Below, one piece after another: positions 46,067-57,400 of a stretch of DNA of 64,000 nucleotides. The DNA is from Nematopogon swammerdamellus (taxonomy: Eukaryota > Arthropoda > Insecta > Lepidoptera > Adelidae), in NCBI GenBank assembly GCA_946902875.1, contig OX336340.1, positions 13,283,566 through 13,347,565 on the forward strand, written 5' to 3'. A model generated the notes under the pieces. That model had not been told where the DNA came from. It was given only the letters and a program-made list of their open reading frames with translations, and did not search any database. Both the position numbers and the translations under genes were made by a program. Each line of letters opens with the position of its first letter. The first letter of the stretch is position 1.

Positions 46067-46178
46067 CAACAACAATATGGCTCATCCTAAATATGAGAAC
46101 TAAACCTTCTGCAGGCGGACACTTTACATTAAATTGTTCATTAAAATAACACATTTGGCTTGGATTCCTTCATTATGC

Positions 46179-48286
46179 CTATTGGCGGTGGGCGACGGCC
46201 TTCGCGGGAGCGGACGCGGGCGCGGGCGCGGGAGCGGGCGCGGGCGCGGGAGCGGGAGCGGGAGCGGGAGCGGTAGCCGGCTTGTCCCCGTTAGGAACCA
46301 GATGTAACTCTGGTTTGAAGCCCTTGTCGTCTGCGGTGAAGGTGACGGAGTATCGCTGGCCGTCCGGTGCGACGTAGGCGTAGGAGCCCTTCACGGCGAT
46401 GCCTTGCTTGTCGCCGACGGTGATGAGCTCACCCTGCTCCCGGCGGGTGGTTCCGTCGCTCGAACTGTACCTGCCGAGCAATTGCACATACCTACAGTTG
46501 TATGAAATAATAATGTGGCCGCTAAATATACTCGTACGTACGTATGTCGTAATTTTATGAAATGTAGAGAATGCACATATGTAATATGTTAATGTTACGC
46601 TTTGACGGCACCGCAGGCAGAGGGAACACGCGCCGCGCGTGCGACTGCCGGCCACCGATCGTTGTTCTGTGGGTTGCACTAACCCATACAACAATTTTGT
46701 CCCACAGTTTCCTATTTCGATTATCATCAAATAACTGTAAATATCACACATCTGAAAAGTTGTAAGGACATAGTTAAATTATTTTATGGATTAAAATGGT
46801 TTATTTTTATTTTCAACCATTACGAATCAATCATCATCAATACTAATAATAAATCTGTAATTGATGGACAATGGTCATAGAGTAAGTTACTTTGTTTTAT
46901 GAGATACTGCGTTTGTAGACTTTATGTATAATACTAAAAAAACAAAATTTACGATTTTTAGAAATCTTTTCTGTATGTATGTATGTTCCTCCATAACTCT
47001 TAAACCGATCATCTGAATTCGATGAAACTTAGTACAATCACATTTAACTATTCGTGACACAGGATAGGCTAATTAATAAAATTAAGTTCCGGTTACGCGA
47101 AGATCCACATCTTACAAATCCGAAAGCCGAAATAAAAGGTATGGTAGCGGGCTTATTTACTTTCTTTTTTGTTTTTTTTTTTTTTTTTATGTAATCCGGT
47201 ATGGATGGCTGAGTCGGAGGGGCCAAAGCGCATGCTCCGACCAGCCAATTTCACCTCCGAGAAGGTAGGTGCCATACCGGAGACTTCCCTGGATTCTTCT
47301 TTTGAAATACGAATTTCACTCGAGCGAAACCGCAGGTAAAAGCTGAAAAGCTGCTACATAAAAAAATAAAAAAAATATTGTGAACAATGATGTAGGCAGA
47401 TACAATTAAGATTTAATTAGAGTACACTATAATTACGTTATGAAAGGTATGTTTTGCTAGTAAAGCGTCAACTTTAAAAAATATTTGGAGCAAGTTCACA
47501 TTATTACCTACTTTCTTTTCTACGCCATCTCCATATCAACGTATGTTCCATACGATGATACGAACCGAATTGAAATAGAAAAAAAAACTGGTCAAGCGCG
47601 AGCTAACTCACACACAGAGGGTTCCGTAGATCCGTTACCTGTCAAAAAACCATATCCGTCTATCATTTGCATCTGCCGTACCATACTGCCTGTCGCACCA
47701 TCTATCATTGAGTTGCGTAAACATAATTTATTGTTACTGCGTTTATTGTATGGGGACACCCTTTTTTCTTAAATTTTTGCTTTTTTATTTTATTCTGTGA
47801 AAAAATTCAACCGGCTACCTACATAGTGGGGACAACAGCCCTAGGACGCACGGACGGACGGGCGGACGGACAGACAGACAGACGGACAGACAGGCGTTGT
47901 AGGCTTAGTAATAGACTTTCGTATGGATACGGAACCCGATGCTCACATCTCGGCTGATGAAAACAAAAATATAGATATACTGACTCAAAGTTATATCCAT
48001 CTTTTCCGACGAAGCTATCCTGCTTGAGCACTTCCGCCGGAGGCTGTGCTGAGGTCGGAGCCTGCGGGGCCGACACCGGCGGCGCCGCCTCCGCCGCCGT
48101 CACCACCACCGCACACACTGCCAGTATACTCTGAAAACATTTTGTATTAAAATCACGTATGCCATGTAAAATAAAACAAGGAATGCAAAAATATCACTTT
48201 AATTATAGCTATGAATGATCAATAATTTATCAACTTATTTATTCGTGAAACAGTCGTATAAACACAACACGTACGATTTTGATCAT
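46179..48286 (-). CDS. Cuticular protein D, RR-1 with Ala-Pro repeat tail (exons 48286-48275, 48130-47985, 46470-46179)
   Basis: A secreted chitin-binding cuticle protein. Exon 1 is ATG ATC AAA ATC then gtacgt. Exon 2 follows 'tgttttcag' and ends TTTGA before gtcagt. Exon 3 follows 'gctcggcag'. Lengths 12+146+292 join in frame to 149 aa. The signal peptide is MIKI-SILAVCAVVVTAAEA. A P/A-rich linker and VLKQDSFVGKDGYNFE come next. The RR-1 core at residues 81-106 reads GSYAYVAPDG, QRYSVTFTADDKGFKP. The tail after ELHLVPNGDKPAT is an (AP)n run ending AVAHRQ, encoded by a GCGGGn microsatellite at about 46203-46272. It resembles gene C closely. The donor of exon 2 (gtcagt) is slightly weak. Confidence 0.87.
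46856..47345 (-). mobile_element. Helitron-like element family E with nested SINE-A fragment
   Basis: 'gagtaagttactttgtttta' at the left and 'gaatttcactcgagcgaaac' at the right match the inverted ends of 18541-18930. A 3' fragment of SINE-A with T tail (47171-47292) interrupts it. It lies in intron 2 of gene D. Confidence 0.6.
47575..47945 (-). repeat. Repeat family D, diverged copy
   Basis: 'actggtcaagcgcgagctaa' at the left, (GACA/GACG)n at 47855-47890 and 'gtatggatacggaaccc' at the right. It ends about 40 bases from exon 2 of gene D. Confidence 0.6.
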
Positions 48287-48314
48287 TTTGCGCTATTGTC
48301 GAAGATCACCGATT

Positions 48315-48352
48315 GAATTGAGCGATTGTGAACATTGCTATGAGTTTAAATA
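48315..48352 (-). promoter_or_regulatory. Possible core promoter of gene D
   Basis: On the minus strand TATTTAAA (48352-48345) lies about 31 bases before TCAATT (48320-48315). The start codon is about 30 bases further. The TATA match is imperfect. Confidence 0.45.
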
Positions 48353-49231
48353 CATAGATACTTTCTCATACTCCAAGTGCGATTGTTTTGAAATATTGCA
48401 ACTGCTTGCGATAACAAACTAGGTATTATACAGGTTGTTTCAGGATAGGCTTGAGATACTTCAGGAATAGAAAGTACTCATTATTAGAAGAAAAAAATCC
48501 TTATCACTCTAATCGAAATTCCGTATTTTTTTACAAAACTTTAAAATTACAATAAAAACTCGATGGACAGTGAGTATGGGGAGGTGCTGTCTAGGTCTAG
48601 GGAGTGCAATGACCTAGTCCAGTCCCCTTTTTCTTTTGATGTCATTTAAATTTAAGGGTTTGGAATTTACCTACATGCAGTTCAATTATACTAGTTAAAA
48701 ATTACAATTTAGTAATTTTATTTTTATTTAATATAGACGGATGTTAACCGTCCACCAAATCTCGATGAAACGATTTTCACCAAAAAGTGCTATAAAATGA
48801 CCGAATCTGGGAAAAAGTTTCAGAGCTTTTCCTTTTCAAATATGGACCTCTTTCGAACCCTGAAGTTACGAAACCGGATAGGGTTTCGTATCTTCAGGGC
48901 TCCTACAAGGATAGGGCTTCGTAACTTCAGGGTTCAAACACCCTATTATCAACAGAACGGTTCGTATCGGCCTGCGAAACGATTGCGTTTTTAACAACGT
49001 AGGATAGCGTAAGAAAGTGTCTAAATGTTGTTTGGTCAAGCTGTTATCGCTCGGACGGTTAGTTGTGAGACGTAGAGATGTAAGTGCAAGGCGATAGGCC
49101 TAAGTGTATTTTCTTTGTACGCGATGCTGTTCTTATGAGGTCTAGCACACATTATTGCAAATACAACGGAATAATGTTTTATTTTTTATTTTTGTTCATA
49201 CTTAAAACTTAATGCTTCTGTTTTTGTCAGC
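48353..49231. other. Intergenic sequence with an inverted triplicate
   Basis: At 48853-48936, 'cgaaccctgaagttacgaaa' is followed by an inverted copy ('tttcgtatcttcagggctc') and a second inverted copy ('cttcgtaacttcagggttc'). The rest is unremarkable. Confidence 0.5.
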
Positions 49232-49521
49232 CTCGGTAGCTCAGTGGTACGATCGGCAAACTGTCTTCTGTGATTTTAAGCACACCTGGGTGCGGTCAGA
49301 ACTTTAATTTAAACCCTTCTTACCTAACTACTTACGTGGTAGGGTTTAACCCGCCCGGGTTGGTACAACCGTACTGAATGTAAGGTCGGTCGAAGCAGCT
49401 ATGTAAATAGTTGGTAGTTTCCGTTTAGTTCAGATGAATGCACTGGCATGGCACCTAGTTCACCAAGATGCCATGGACTGAAATCTGTTGTAGGTGATGT
49501 AGCCAACCGTGTCAGAAAAAA
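49232..49521 (+). repeat. SINE family B, head-to-tail copy
   Basis: It starts with a tRNA-like head containing an A box (TAGCTCAGTGG at about 49239) and ends with 'gtagccaaccgtgtcag' and an A run. Confidence 0.75.
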
Positions 49522-49575
49522 ACCTTCTTCATTTCTTTCAACGATTCATTTTCCAGACCACAGAGCAAGAAATCT

Positions 49576-49663
49576 CTAGCGGTGGCGGCGGCGGCGCGGC
49601 GGCGGCGCGGCCTGCTGGAGGAAGAGCACCGCCTGGCTGCGCATCGCGTTTGTGTGGCCCTGA
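49576..49663 (-). CDS. Candidate terminal exon, product unknown
   Basis: On the minus strand 'caatgtttttcag' is followed by one base and then 28 sense codons and TAG. Nearly every codon ends in G or C, as in the cuticular exons, in strongly AT-rich surroundings. The peptide starts QGHTNAMRSQAVLFLQQAA and ends in P and R runs. Entry is phase 2, like exon 3 of genes B to E, but there is no RR motif. No upstream exon was found. A (CGC)n simple repeat could also give this bias. Confidence 0.25.
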
Positions 49664-51405
49664 CTGAAAAACATTGGAGCTAATTTAATTTCTCACATAA
49701 ATTACAATACATTGATTATGATTAGCTGTATAAATTAGTCATAGGTTAGTTTGATATATCACTAAATATCAATATCAGTTTTGGAGTGTAATCATATACC
49801 TACGCGTATCGAAGTAAAAGGTCATAAACAAAGGTCAACACCGATTGTAGACGGCTATCTAGAAATAGTTAGATAAATTGAATATTTCTTGCATACTCAC
49901 TCATTTTTTAATTCAGTCGGATAATGCATAAATCCCCCTACGACAGTTACTGAAACGTTAAATGTAATTTATTACAATAATATGTATTTTATTGATCAAA
50001 ATATTATATTTTAAACGATATACGAATCATAACACACAAATATTTCATCAAAGATGCGTTCATCTTTTATTTCAGAGTTGGATTGCTCTTTTAATCATCA
50101 CTGACCATCTTAAATTGGACGAATTGATATATTTATATTTCACTTACCGTCAAGACTGCGCAAGATACATTTTACATAATACTTTTTAAACTCTATTTAA
50201 CAATGTATCACCATGTACCACATTGTATTCCATAATAAACTGATGCATCACAGATCCAATGTCTGAAGAATGGGAATGAACACAATACCTAACACACTTG
50301 TTTTATATACTCCTCACTTCGAGCGCTAAAATATTCCTCTCAAATTGTTTATTAGTTAGAAACATTTCACTTTATTACACTTACTTAGATCCTAAAACAG
50401 ATCAAGTGTAGAGACACATTCTTGGCACACTCAGTGACACAATATTTACATTGTGTCTATTTATTGGCAGATAAAGGGAAGAGACACCGAGACAAGATGA
50501 TCCGTATTATAACATACAATACATTCCAATTAAATAAAAAAAATCACAAATACAAAGATAATACCTATACAAAAATAGGTACCAACACAAATAGGGAAAA
50601 ATTTAAGATTTAATAATTATAAACAAATTATCTATGCTTTTTGAAAGGATATCAGTCACAGTTCTAAGCTTCCTGATAACCAAGACGTTAATTTTAAGCC
50701 TAGCCCCTAAATAGATTTAAATATTATCATTTATCAGCAACAACAAGTAGGTACCCTGAATTACTAAACCAAAAATACTATACTGTTTTAATAAATAAAC
50801 CTGTTTTATAAACCTTTTATGTTGTAGAGATTTTTAGCTGAAACCATGTTTTAATATTCATAAACTTCAGAAAGGCCCAATAATTGTGGCATGCTCCTTC
50901 AGACATATCGCTTCCTAGTCTGAGTTTGTCACCCGCCTTGTTCTTAACGGTGCTAACTGAGTCGTCACGACTGCATCTATCTAGCTAATTATATCTGTCT
51001 GTCTGTTGGTTTGTTAGATAGATATTTGTTACGTATCATCAACAAATGCGCTGACCAATTTAAATTGTTCTAGCACGATAAAATAATAAGCATGTACTGG
51101 TAATGTGCACGAAATGGTAAAGTGCATGAAAAACTTTTAATATTAATAAATAAAATATTTTTATATTTTTTTGAAGAATTTGATATTATTTTTACTAAGA
51201 TATTTTTGACACGAATTATTTAGCAGCAGCGGGCCACAAATAATAAAATTGTTACTTATATTTTTATCGCCATCTGACGGTAAGTTAAAACAACAGGTAC
51301 ATGTCATCGAAATCACGATATTTATTCTTTAGGTAGGTACCTGCAATCTCACTAGATGGCTCTATCTCAGACTTAATAAATAACTCGGCCGGTCGAGGGA
51401 CAATC
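49664..51405. other. Intergenic AT-rich sequence
   Basis: No gene or repeat was recognised. Confidence 0.4.
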
Positions 51406-51630
51406 ATCCATGATCTGTACCCTTATCAAGAGATTTAACCTACACCGCGTACTACGCTACGCTGTGTTCTCCGCATCATTTTGTAGGGAGAAACGGAGCA
51501 GCGCCTCTAGTGATAGATTTGCGAACTTTGTTTCTCCGTACAAAATGATGCGGAGAACACGGCGGCGACGATGGCGTAGCGCAGTACACGGTATAGGTTA
51601 AATCTCGTGATAAGGGTTCAGCCCATGATA
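51406..51630. repeat. Imperfect long hairpin (MITE-like)
   Basis: 'ttatcaagagatttaaccta' and 'gtgttctccgcatcattttg' on the left pair with their inverted copies on the right ('taggttaaatctcgtgataa', 'caaaatgatgcggagaacac'). The right arm carries an extra 'cggcgacgatgg'-like insertion. The central loop is about 36 bases. Confidence 0.75.
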
Positions 51631-51639
51631 CAAGAAAGA

Positions 51640-51928
51640 GACGTAACCGAATCCTACTGCTGTATAAGTCGCAGGTGAGGTCATTCGTGGAGTATTGCTT
51701 GCATCTTTGGAGTGGGGCTGCTAGACTTGAGAAGAGTAAAAACATTACCTTCTTTTTACTTCGCGCAGTCGGGTAAAAAGAAGACAACTGTCACGCCGGC
51801 ACGGGATTCGCAGCCCCGTTCGAAACCGAATGACAGTATAAGTTACTCTATGCCGAATTTTTTTGGGCGTCGTCGGCTCAACAATTTACACTGACGGTGC
51901 CAAAGTGTCTCGCGTATCCGTAAAAAAA
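51640..51928 (+). pseudogene. LINE 3' fragment, same 3' UTR as 25657-26008
   Basis: LLLYKSQVRSFVEYCLHLWSG-like coding remains at 51655-51720 are joined by internal deletion to a 3' UTR with 'gggcgtcgtcggctcaacaa' and an A-run tail. Confidence 0.65.
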
Positions 51929-52313
51929 AAAGATAAAATACAAGGAGGTAAATCGAAAGCTATATATTTTTTTTAAATGGGTCCTGAGAATGCGTCGAAA
52001 CCTTCCGAGATCTATACCTATAGGTGCCTACCACCGTTTCCCAATAAATAATAATAATTCCTATAAATAATAACAACATTGAAGAATTTTTGAATATGAC
52101 CTTCATTAGGGAAATGATCTGTGTCAACGTTGTAGATTATAATAGAATATAATGCATCATATTTCTAATTTTAGTCATGATTGTGTTGTTTTAACTTGTT
52201 TGACTTTACAGTAGGTAGGTAGTATATTCATTTACTATTATGCCACAAGAAGATCGATGGTTCAGGTTTGTATGAATTAATGTATGTAGGTAGGTAGTAA
52301 ACATGACACAATT

Positions 52314-52635
52314 TTAGGGTTCCGTATCCGTCGTACGGGACCCTATTACTAAGCCTACACCGTCTGTCAGTCCGTCAGTCCGCCTGTCTGTCCGAGGGCT
52401 GTATCTCTTGAACCGTAATAGGTAGCCCGTTAAAATTTTCACAGAATATGTGTTATTATGGCCGATATAACAACAAATAATAAAAATAAGAAAAAGTAAA
52501 AAATGTGTATGCGCGCCATCTACCGAAAAGAGTATGAAGCATTCTTCTAGCACTCGCCAAGAGTGGCGCTGACCATGACATGACGATACGGAAACCTCGG
52601 TGCGCGATTTCGACTCGCACTTGGCCGGTTTTAGG
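52314..52635 (+). repeat. Repeat family D copy
   Basis: It runs from 'agggttccgtatccgtcgta' through 'ctgtatctcttgaaccgtaa' to 'cgactcgcacttggccggtt', the most complete + strand copy. Confidence 0.75.
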
Positions 52636-53149
52636 GATCCGTAGCCAGCGACGCTGGCAGAGACACTTATAAACCCCGTCCATATGTCTGTCACAGCCGC
52701 TAAATGGTTCGAGATATCTTATCTTCTTGAAACATGGAATGTTTATTCAAAAACATATAACGCTACCAAAACTTGTAGACCAATGGCATTAGTGTTGGTG
52801 ATAATATGTACAAGTGTACGCGCTGAGGGCAGAGCGCACACAGAGCAAGAACCGCTTCGCGCCGTAGGTTCCGTTTTCACCTCTTTGAGGAACGGAACCT
52901 AAAAACCTGTTAAGTGAGAACGTTGTTCACACACATAGGGTTCCGTATGCATTTATGTTCCTTCTTGCACGTATAGCGAGTGTACGCAGCACAGCTTATT
53001 TTATATTGTTCTAGCCCTTCGTATCTAGCAAGTAAGATGGCATAATTGTGATGGCATAATTACATGTGCAGTCTCACGCCATCTATCGGTTATCATATAA
53101 TTCATGCTTTTGTAGTTAAAATGTTTAATAATCGTTTATGGAACTGACA

Positions 53150-53345
53150 AAGAAAACAAGTTTCTTATATGGGGTTTAGTTTTTACTTTTTTTATTTTAT
53201 TTATTATTTGTTAGGATATCCGCCATAATAACACATTTCTGTAAAAATTTCAACCGACTACCTATTACTGTACAAAAGATACAGTAGTAGGACAGACAGA
53301 CAGACAGACAGCCGGCGTTGGCTTAGTAATAGGCTTCCGCACGGA
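53150..53345 (-). repeat. Repeat family D, partial
   Basis: It contains 'ttgttaggatatccgccata', (CAGA)n at 53292-53308 and 'ttagtaataggcttccgcac'. Confidence 0.6.
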
Positions 53346-54412
53346 TAAAAAACCTAAAATCTAAAAACTGAAAAATGATAAATAATTGAATTTATCTGTT
53401 CACTATAAAATGGTTCCCGATAAAAAGTTGCAGTAGCAATAAAACACTCGTTTATCTATGTATCCCAATTTAATAAATAAATATTTCACATTAATTATAA
53501 AACTAAGAAATAAATACAGCGCTGAACACTCATACAGTAGGTATCAAAAGAAAGTTCGTATTACGGACACAGTCTTAATTGATTCTCTTTATTGCAATGT
53601 CACTGAATTAGGACAATACGAACCCCCCACCCACACACAACACAACACCAGTCCATTCAATAAATAAGGCATAACTTGTGTGTGAGATCACGTCATGGTA
53701 AATAATTTTCGTACCGTGGTGGTCAGCACGGTTCGAAAATACTTTAATCAAACTGCATAACTTGAAACTTCATTGAACTGTCTAATAGGTAAGATTGCCT
53801 AAAATCGTGAACGTTGAGTTTAACAACCATAACTACAGCAGTCGTGTGTGCGTTTTCAACAAGTTAGACTAAGAATAATTTAGTGTTAGCTGGCATGTTG
53901 CAAATTGCAGTACGTGCAGGGAAGTATTTTCCAAAAGGGCACATGGGGCAGGAAGGAGCCCATGGCTCGCGGCTCGATGAGGGCCTCAATGTGCCGAAAA
54001 AGAGGAGCTAAATTTTTTGGGTATTTTACAAATAATTGCGGTAAATTTTTTTTATTTCAATATATATCGGAAATCTGATGAGATTTGTGAATATTTTTAA
54101 ACAGTAAACAATATTTTACTGTATAAAAAAAAATCAGAAAATACATAGCCTAAAATTTCTTAATTAATTCTATAAAACATAATATGTTTAACATATACAA
54201 ACTATTAAATACCTTTAAAATATTGAAGTCACAAAATCAAAGTACATACCCGCACTCATATTTTCATTTAATTTTTTTTTACTTTCTAAGAGGACCCCAA
54301 ATGTGCCCAAGGGCCCCTGCATGACCTAAGACGGTCCTGAGTACGTGTGTGCTTGTCACTTAGCGGACGCCATCTTTAAAGATAAAACTGAATATATCCA
54401 CTCAGGGTTGTT
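53346..54412. other. 3' flank of gene E
   Basis: AT-rich with no recognised gene. 'gagggcctcaatgtgccgaa' and 'aagaggaccccaaatgtgcc' suggest an old repeat. Confidence 0.4.
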
Positions 54413-54418
54413 TTTATT
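54413..54418 (-). terminator. Polyadenylation signal of gene E
   Basis: AATAAA on the minus strand, about 66 bases past the stop codon. Confidence 0.55.
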
Positions 54419-54483
54419 AAAATAGCCGCCGTTTGATGCACAGAAAATTGTCCAATATTCCAAGAAATGTCCTCAAGGTATCC

Positions 54484-57400
54484 TCAAGATATTTTCTTGA
54501 TGATCGTCCTGTAGCCGCGTTTGCCGGCCTTGTAGGTCATCTCGTAGACGGCGCCCTCGTTCGTCACCCAGCGCGTGGAGCCGAACACCTGCAGCGCCGC
54601 CTCCGGAGTTCCTAGCTCGTTGATTTGGCCTTCTTCCGTCCGGGATTGGCCGTTGCTTGTGTCGTATCTGAAATATCATAATTATAATTTAGCAATTCAT
54701 CGTCTGTTGAAGCTGTGGTCTGTGCAAGTCAGCCGAACAGATGACGACCGTCGGATTAACCGTGTCCTACACTGGCGGCCGTGGACAGAAGAACGGAGTG
54801 TGGGAAAACCACCTGCCAGGTGGGACGACGACATACGACAAATACTTCGAAAAGCAGTGTTTCCGTATCGCTGAAGGCCGGGAGGATTGGAAGAAAATTT
54901 GAGAGGCGTATGTCCACAGTAGTGGACGCATACACGCTCTGACTGAAAGTATGTTGAGATGCGCCTAAGTCGGTAGTATTATCTTCTCAAGTCCTTAAAA
55001 TTAGATTCTAATTGGGCGATGGATAAGAAACAGCGTGCGCTGAACCATTCTACGCACTTGGTTACTCGTATTTTGTTTTTTTTTGTGGCGCAACAACCCT
55101 CACATTTAATATATATTAATTTTATAATTTTTAGGGTTATAAAGTAAACAATCAAAGGTAAAAAAGTCCTACCAATAAATATGAAATAAAATTTTTAAAT
55201 ATGGGTCTGGTTTTCATTGAAGAGTGCTGCGGAGATAGATTGGATATCGTAAGGAATAACGGATGCAAGTTCCTCCGCAGAGTGACCTCAAAAATCGTCT
55301 ATGCTCAGATACTTCATATAAAATGAGATTAAAGCAGCGTTGACGGCATCATCGGCACGTGAACATACTCGTAATGGACACTGTACCGGTTTTTTTATTT
55401 CAGTGTGAGAACGTTATAGTTCGCAGTGACTAAACAAAACAATGTTAACGAGAACATCAACGGAGTTGTTTTGTTCTAAACAAAATAAAAGTACCAGAGT
55501 ACCGTTTCATGATCTCATGAGCGCCTTTGGAAGAGTCGAACTTGATGGATGACACAATGGGTACGTACGGTCGACTTATTAAAATGCAGCTTAACCTGTG
55601 GAACCTTGTTGACGCCTCCTCGAGTCCTCGCAAATCGCGTGAGGGGAGTCTTCGATGTGGGCTCTAAGCTGTTCGCGAGTGCGACAAGGCTCTATACGCG
55701 GATGTTCGGATTTCTTCAGACCTCACACGGCGTGACATAATTATGTGTATATATATGTATGTACATTTATATAATACGTACCCGTATAAGAAGATATGCT
55801 AATTTACAGTTTTGGGATTTACGCTGAATAATGTCATTATTCACACATGTACATATAATAAGGTTCAAGGTTGGTTGACTAATTGTCAAAATAACGTACG
55901 TAATCAATCATAATAATGTTATAATCATCAAGTTTTTATTATTGTATTTTTTTTATTTCTTTGTAAGACTTGGAATTGATGCGCCAAATATAGGTACCTG
56001 CGCAGAGGGCACAACAAAAATCATTTGAGCTAGAGACGTCTTAGCAGTTTATCTCTATATCCCTCGTTATATCCCTGTGTAACTTACTTTCTTGGACTCT
56101 ACTTATCGTTTTTATTTTTTTTTATTTTATCCGGTATGACTGACTGGACTGAGTCGGAGGGGCCAAAGCACATGCTCCGACCAGCCAATATCACCTGCGA
56201 GAAGGTAGGTGCCATACCGGAGAATTCCTTGGATTGCTGGCTATACTGGACTAGAGGAGAACACAACCGAGGTTGCTATGCGGCCATCTTATATCCAGTA
56301 CGGTGGTACCAACCCAGTCGGCTACAATTTGAGCCTACCACCTAGTAAGGGGTAAGGGAAGTGACCTACAGTTTTACACCGGTTCCGAACGGTGAAGCAG
56401 CAGGTGTAGGTATGCACGTAAATTTTTTTGCCAGAAAAAACTCATTGGTACACGCCGACCGGATTGGAACCTCGGACCTCTCGCATGAGAGGCCGACGCT
56501 CAAATCACTCGGCCACCCGCCGCTGGTTGAATACGCAGTTCGGCTTTCGGCCTCGGAAACTAAGGCAACAGCGGGTAAAAGCTATACAGAAGCTATCGTT
56601 TATTACTTATCGTATTTGCGTTTAAATCCAATTTGCTATTAAACTGACTTTACTGCGAGCGGGGCCGCGTCACAGCTGGTACAAGTTTACGTATACACAG
56701 ATGAGTGGATTTATTATACTTTCCGAACATAGCAGTCGACTTTCCCAAAAGCTACTTTCTTTATCGTCATTGAACACGGCTACGAATTCCCAGCCGTGTA
56801 ATAAATAACTTCGTATCGCGACTCATGTCCGCATAAAGAAGTAAGAATAAGAAAGTCTTTCCCAAAACATTGAAACCCAATTAAAGTACAAGTGAAAAAG
56901 ATAAGAATTTTCGGAATTGGCTCAGAGAAATGCGGATGTGTGGACGCATCGTTACTTGGTGCGAACAAAAAATTAAATGACATCGCAACCAAAATATCCC
57001 AGTCTGACTAGTCACACTGATCATGGCTGGATTATTTGAGTATGATTCTAGAATCGGGCGCAGAGCGAGTGCTATGACCGAAAGGCTCATCGATGGAAAG
57101 CCTGGTCCGCTCGGGACAGTATTGGCGGACAAACTAGAGTGATAAGATATACAAATAGCACGTTATAAGATATACAAATATATTTTTTTATTATATTAAA
57201 AAATACACAGTTTAAAAGATATGAAAGAAAATATACGAAAATCGATTAAGTATCTAACACCCCACCCCCCCTAATCTCCGAAATTACTGAGTCAAAAATG
57301 AAAAAAAATAGCGAATAGAGGGCTTTATTAATGCTCCCTAAATCCTGAGTCTTAAAGTTCTCACGGAAAACCGAAGAGTACGGAACTCTCTCCACGCGTG

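Noticed and set aside
57023..57142. 40-codon + frame starting MAGLFEYDSRIG
   Set aside because: Short, without homology, splice sites or bias strong enough to call a gene.
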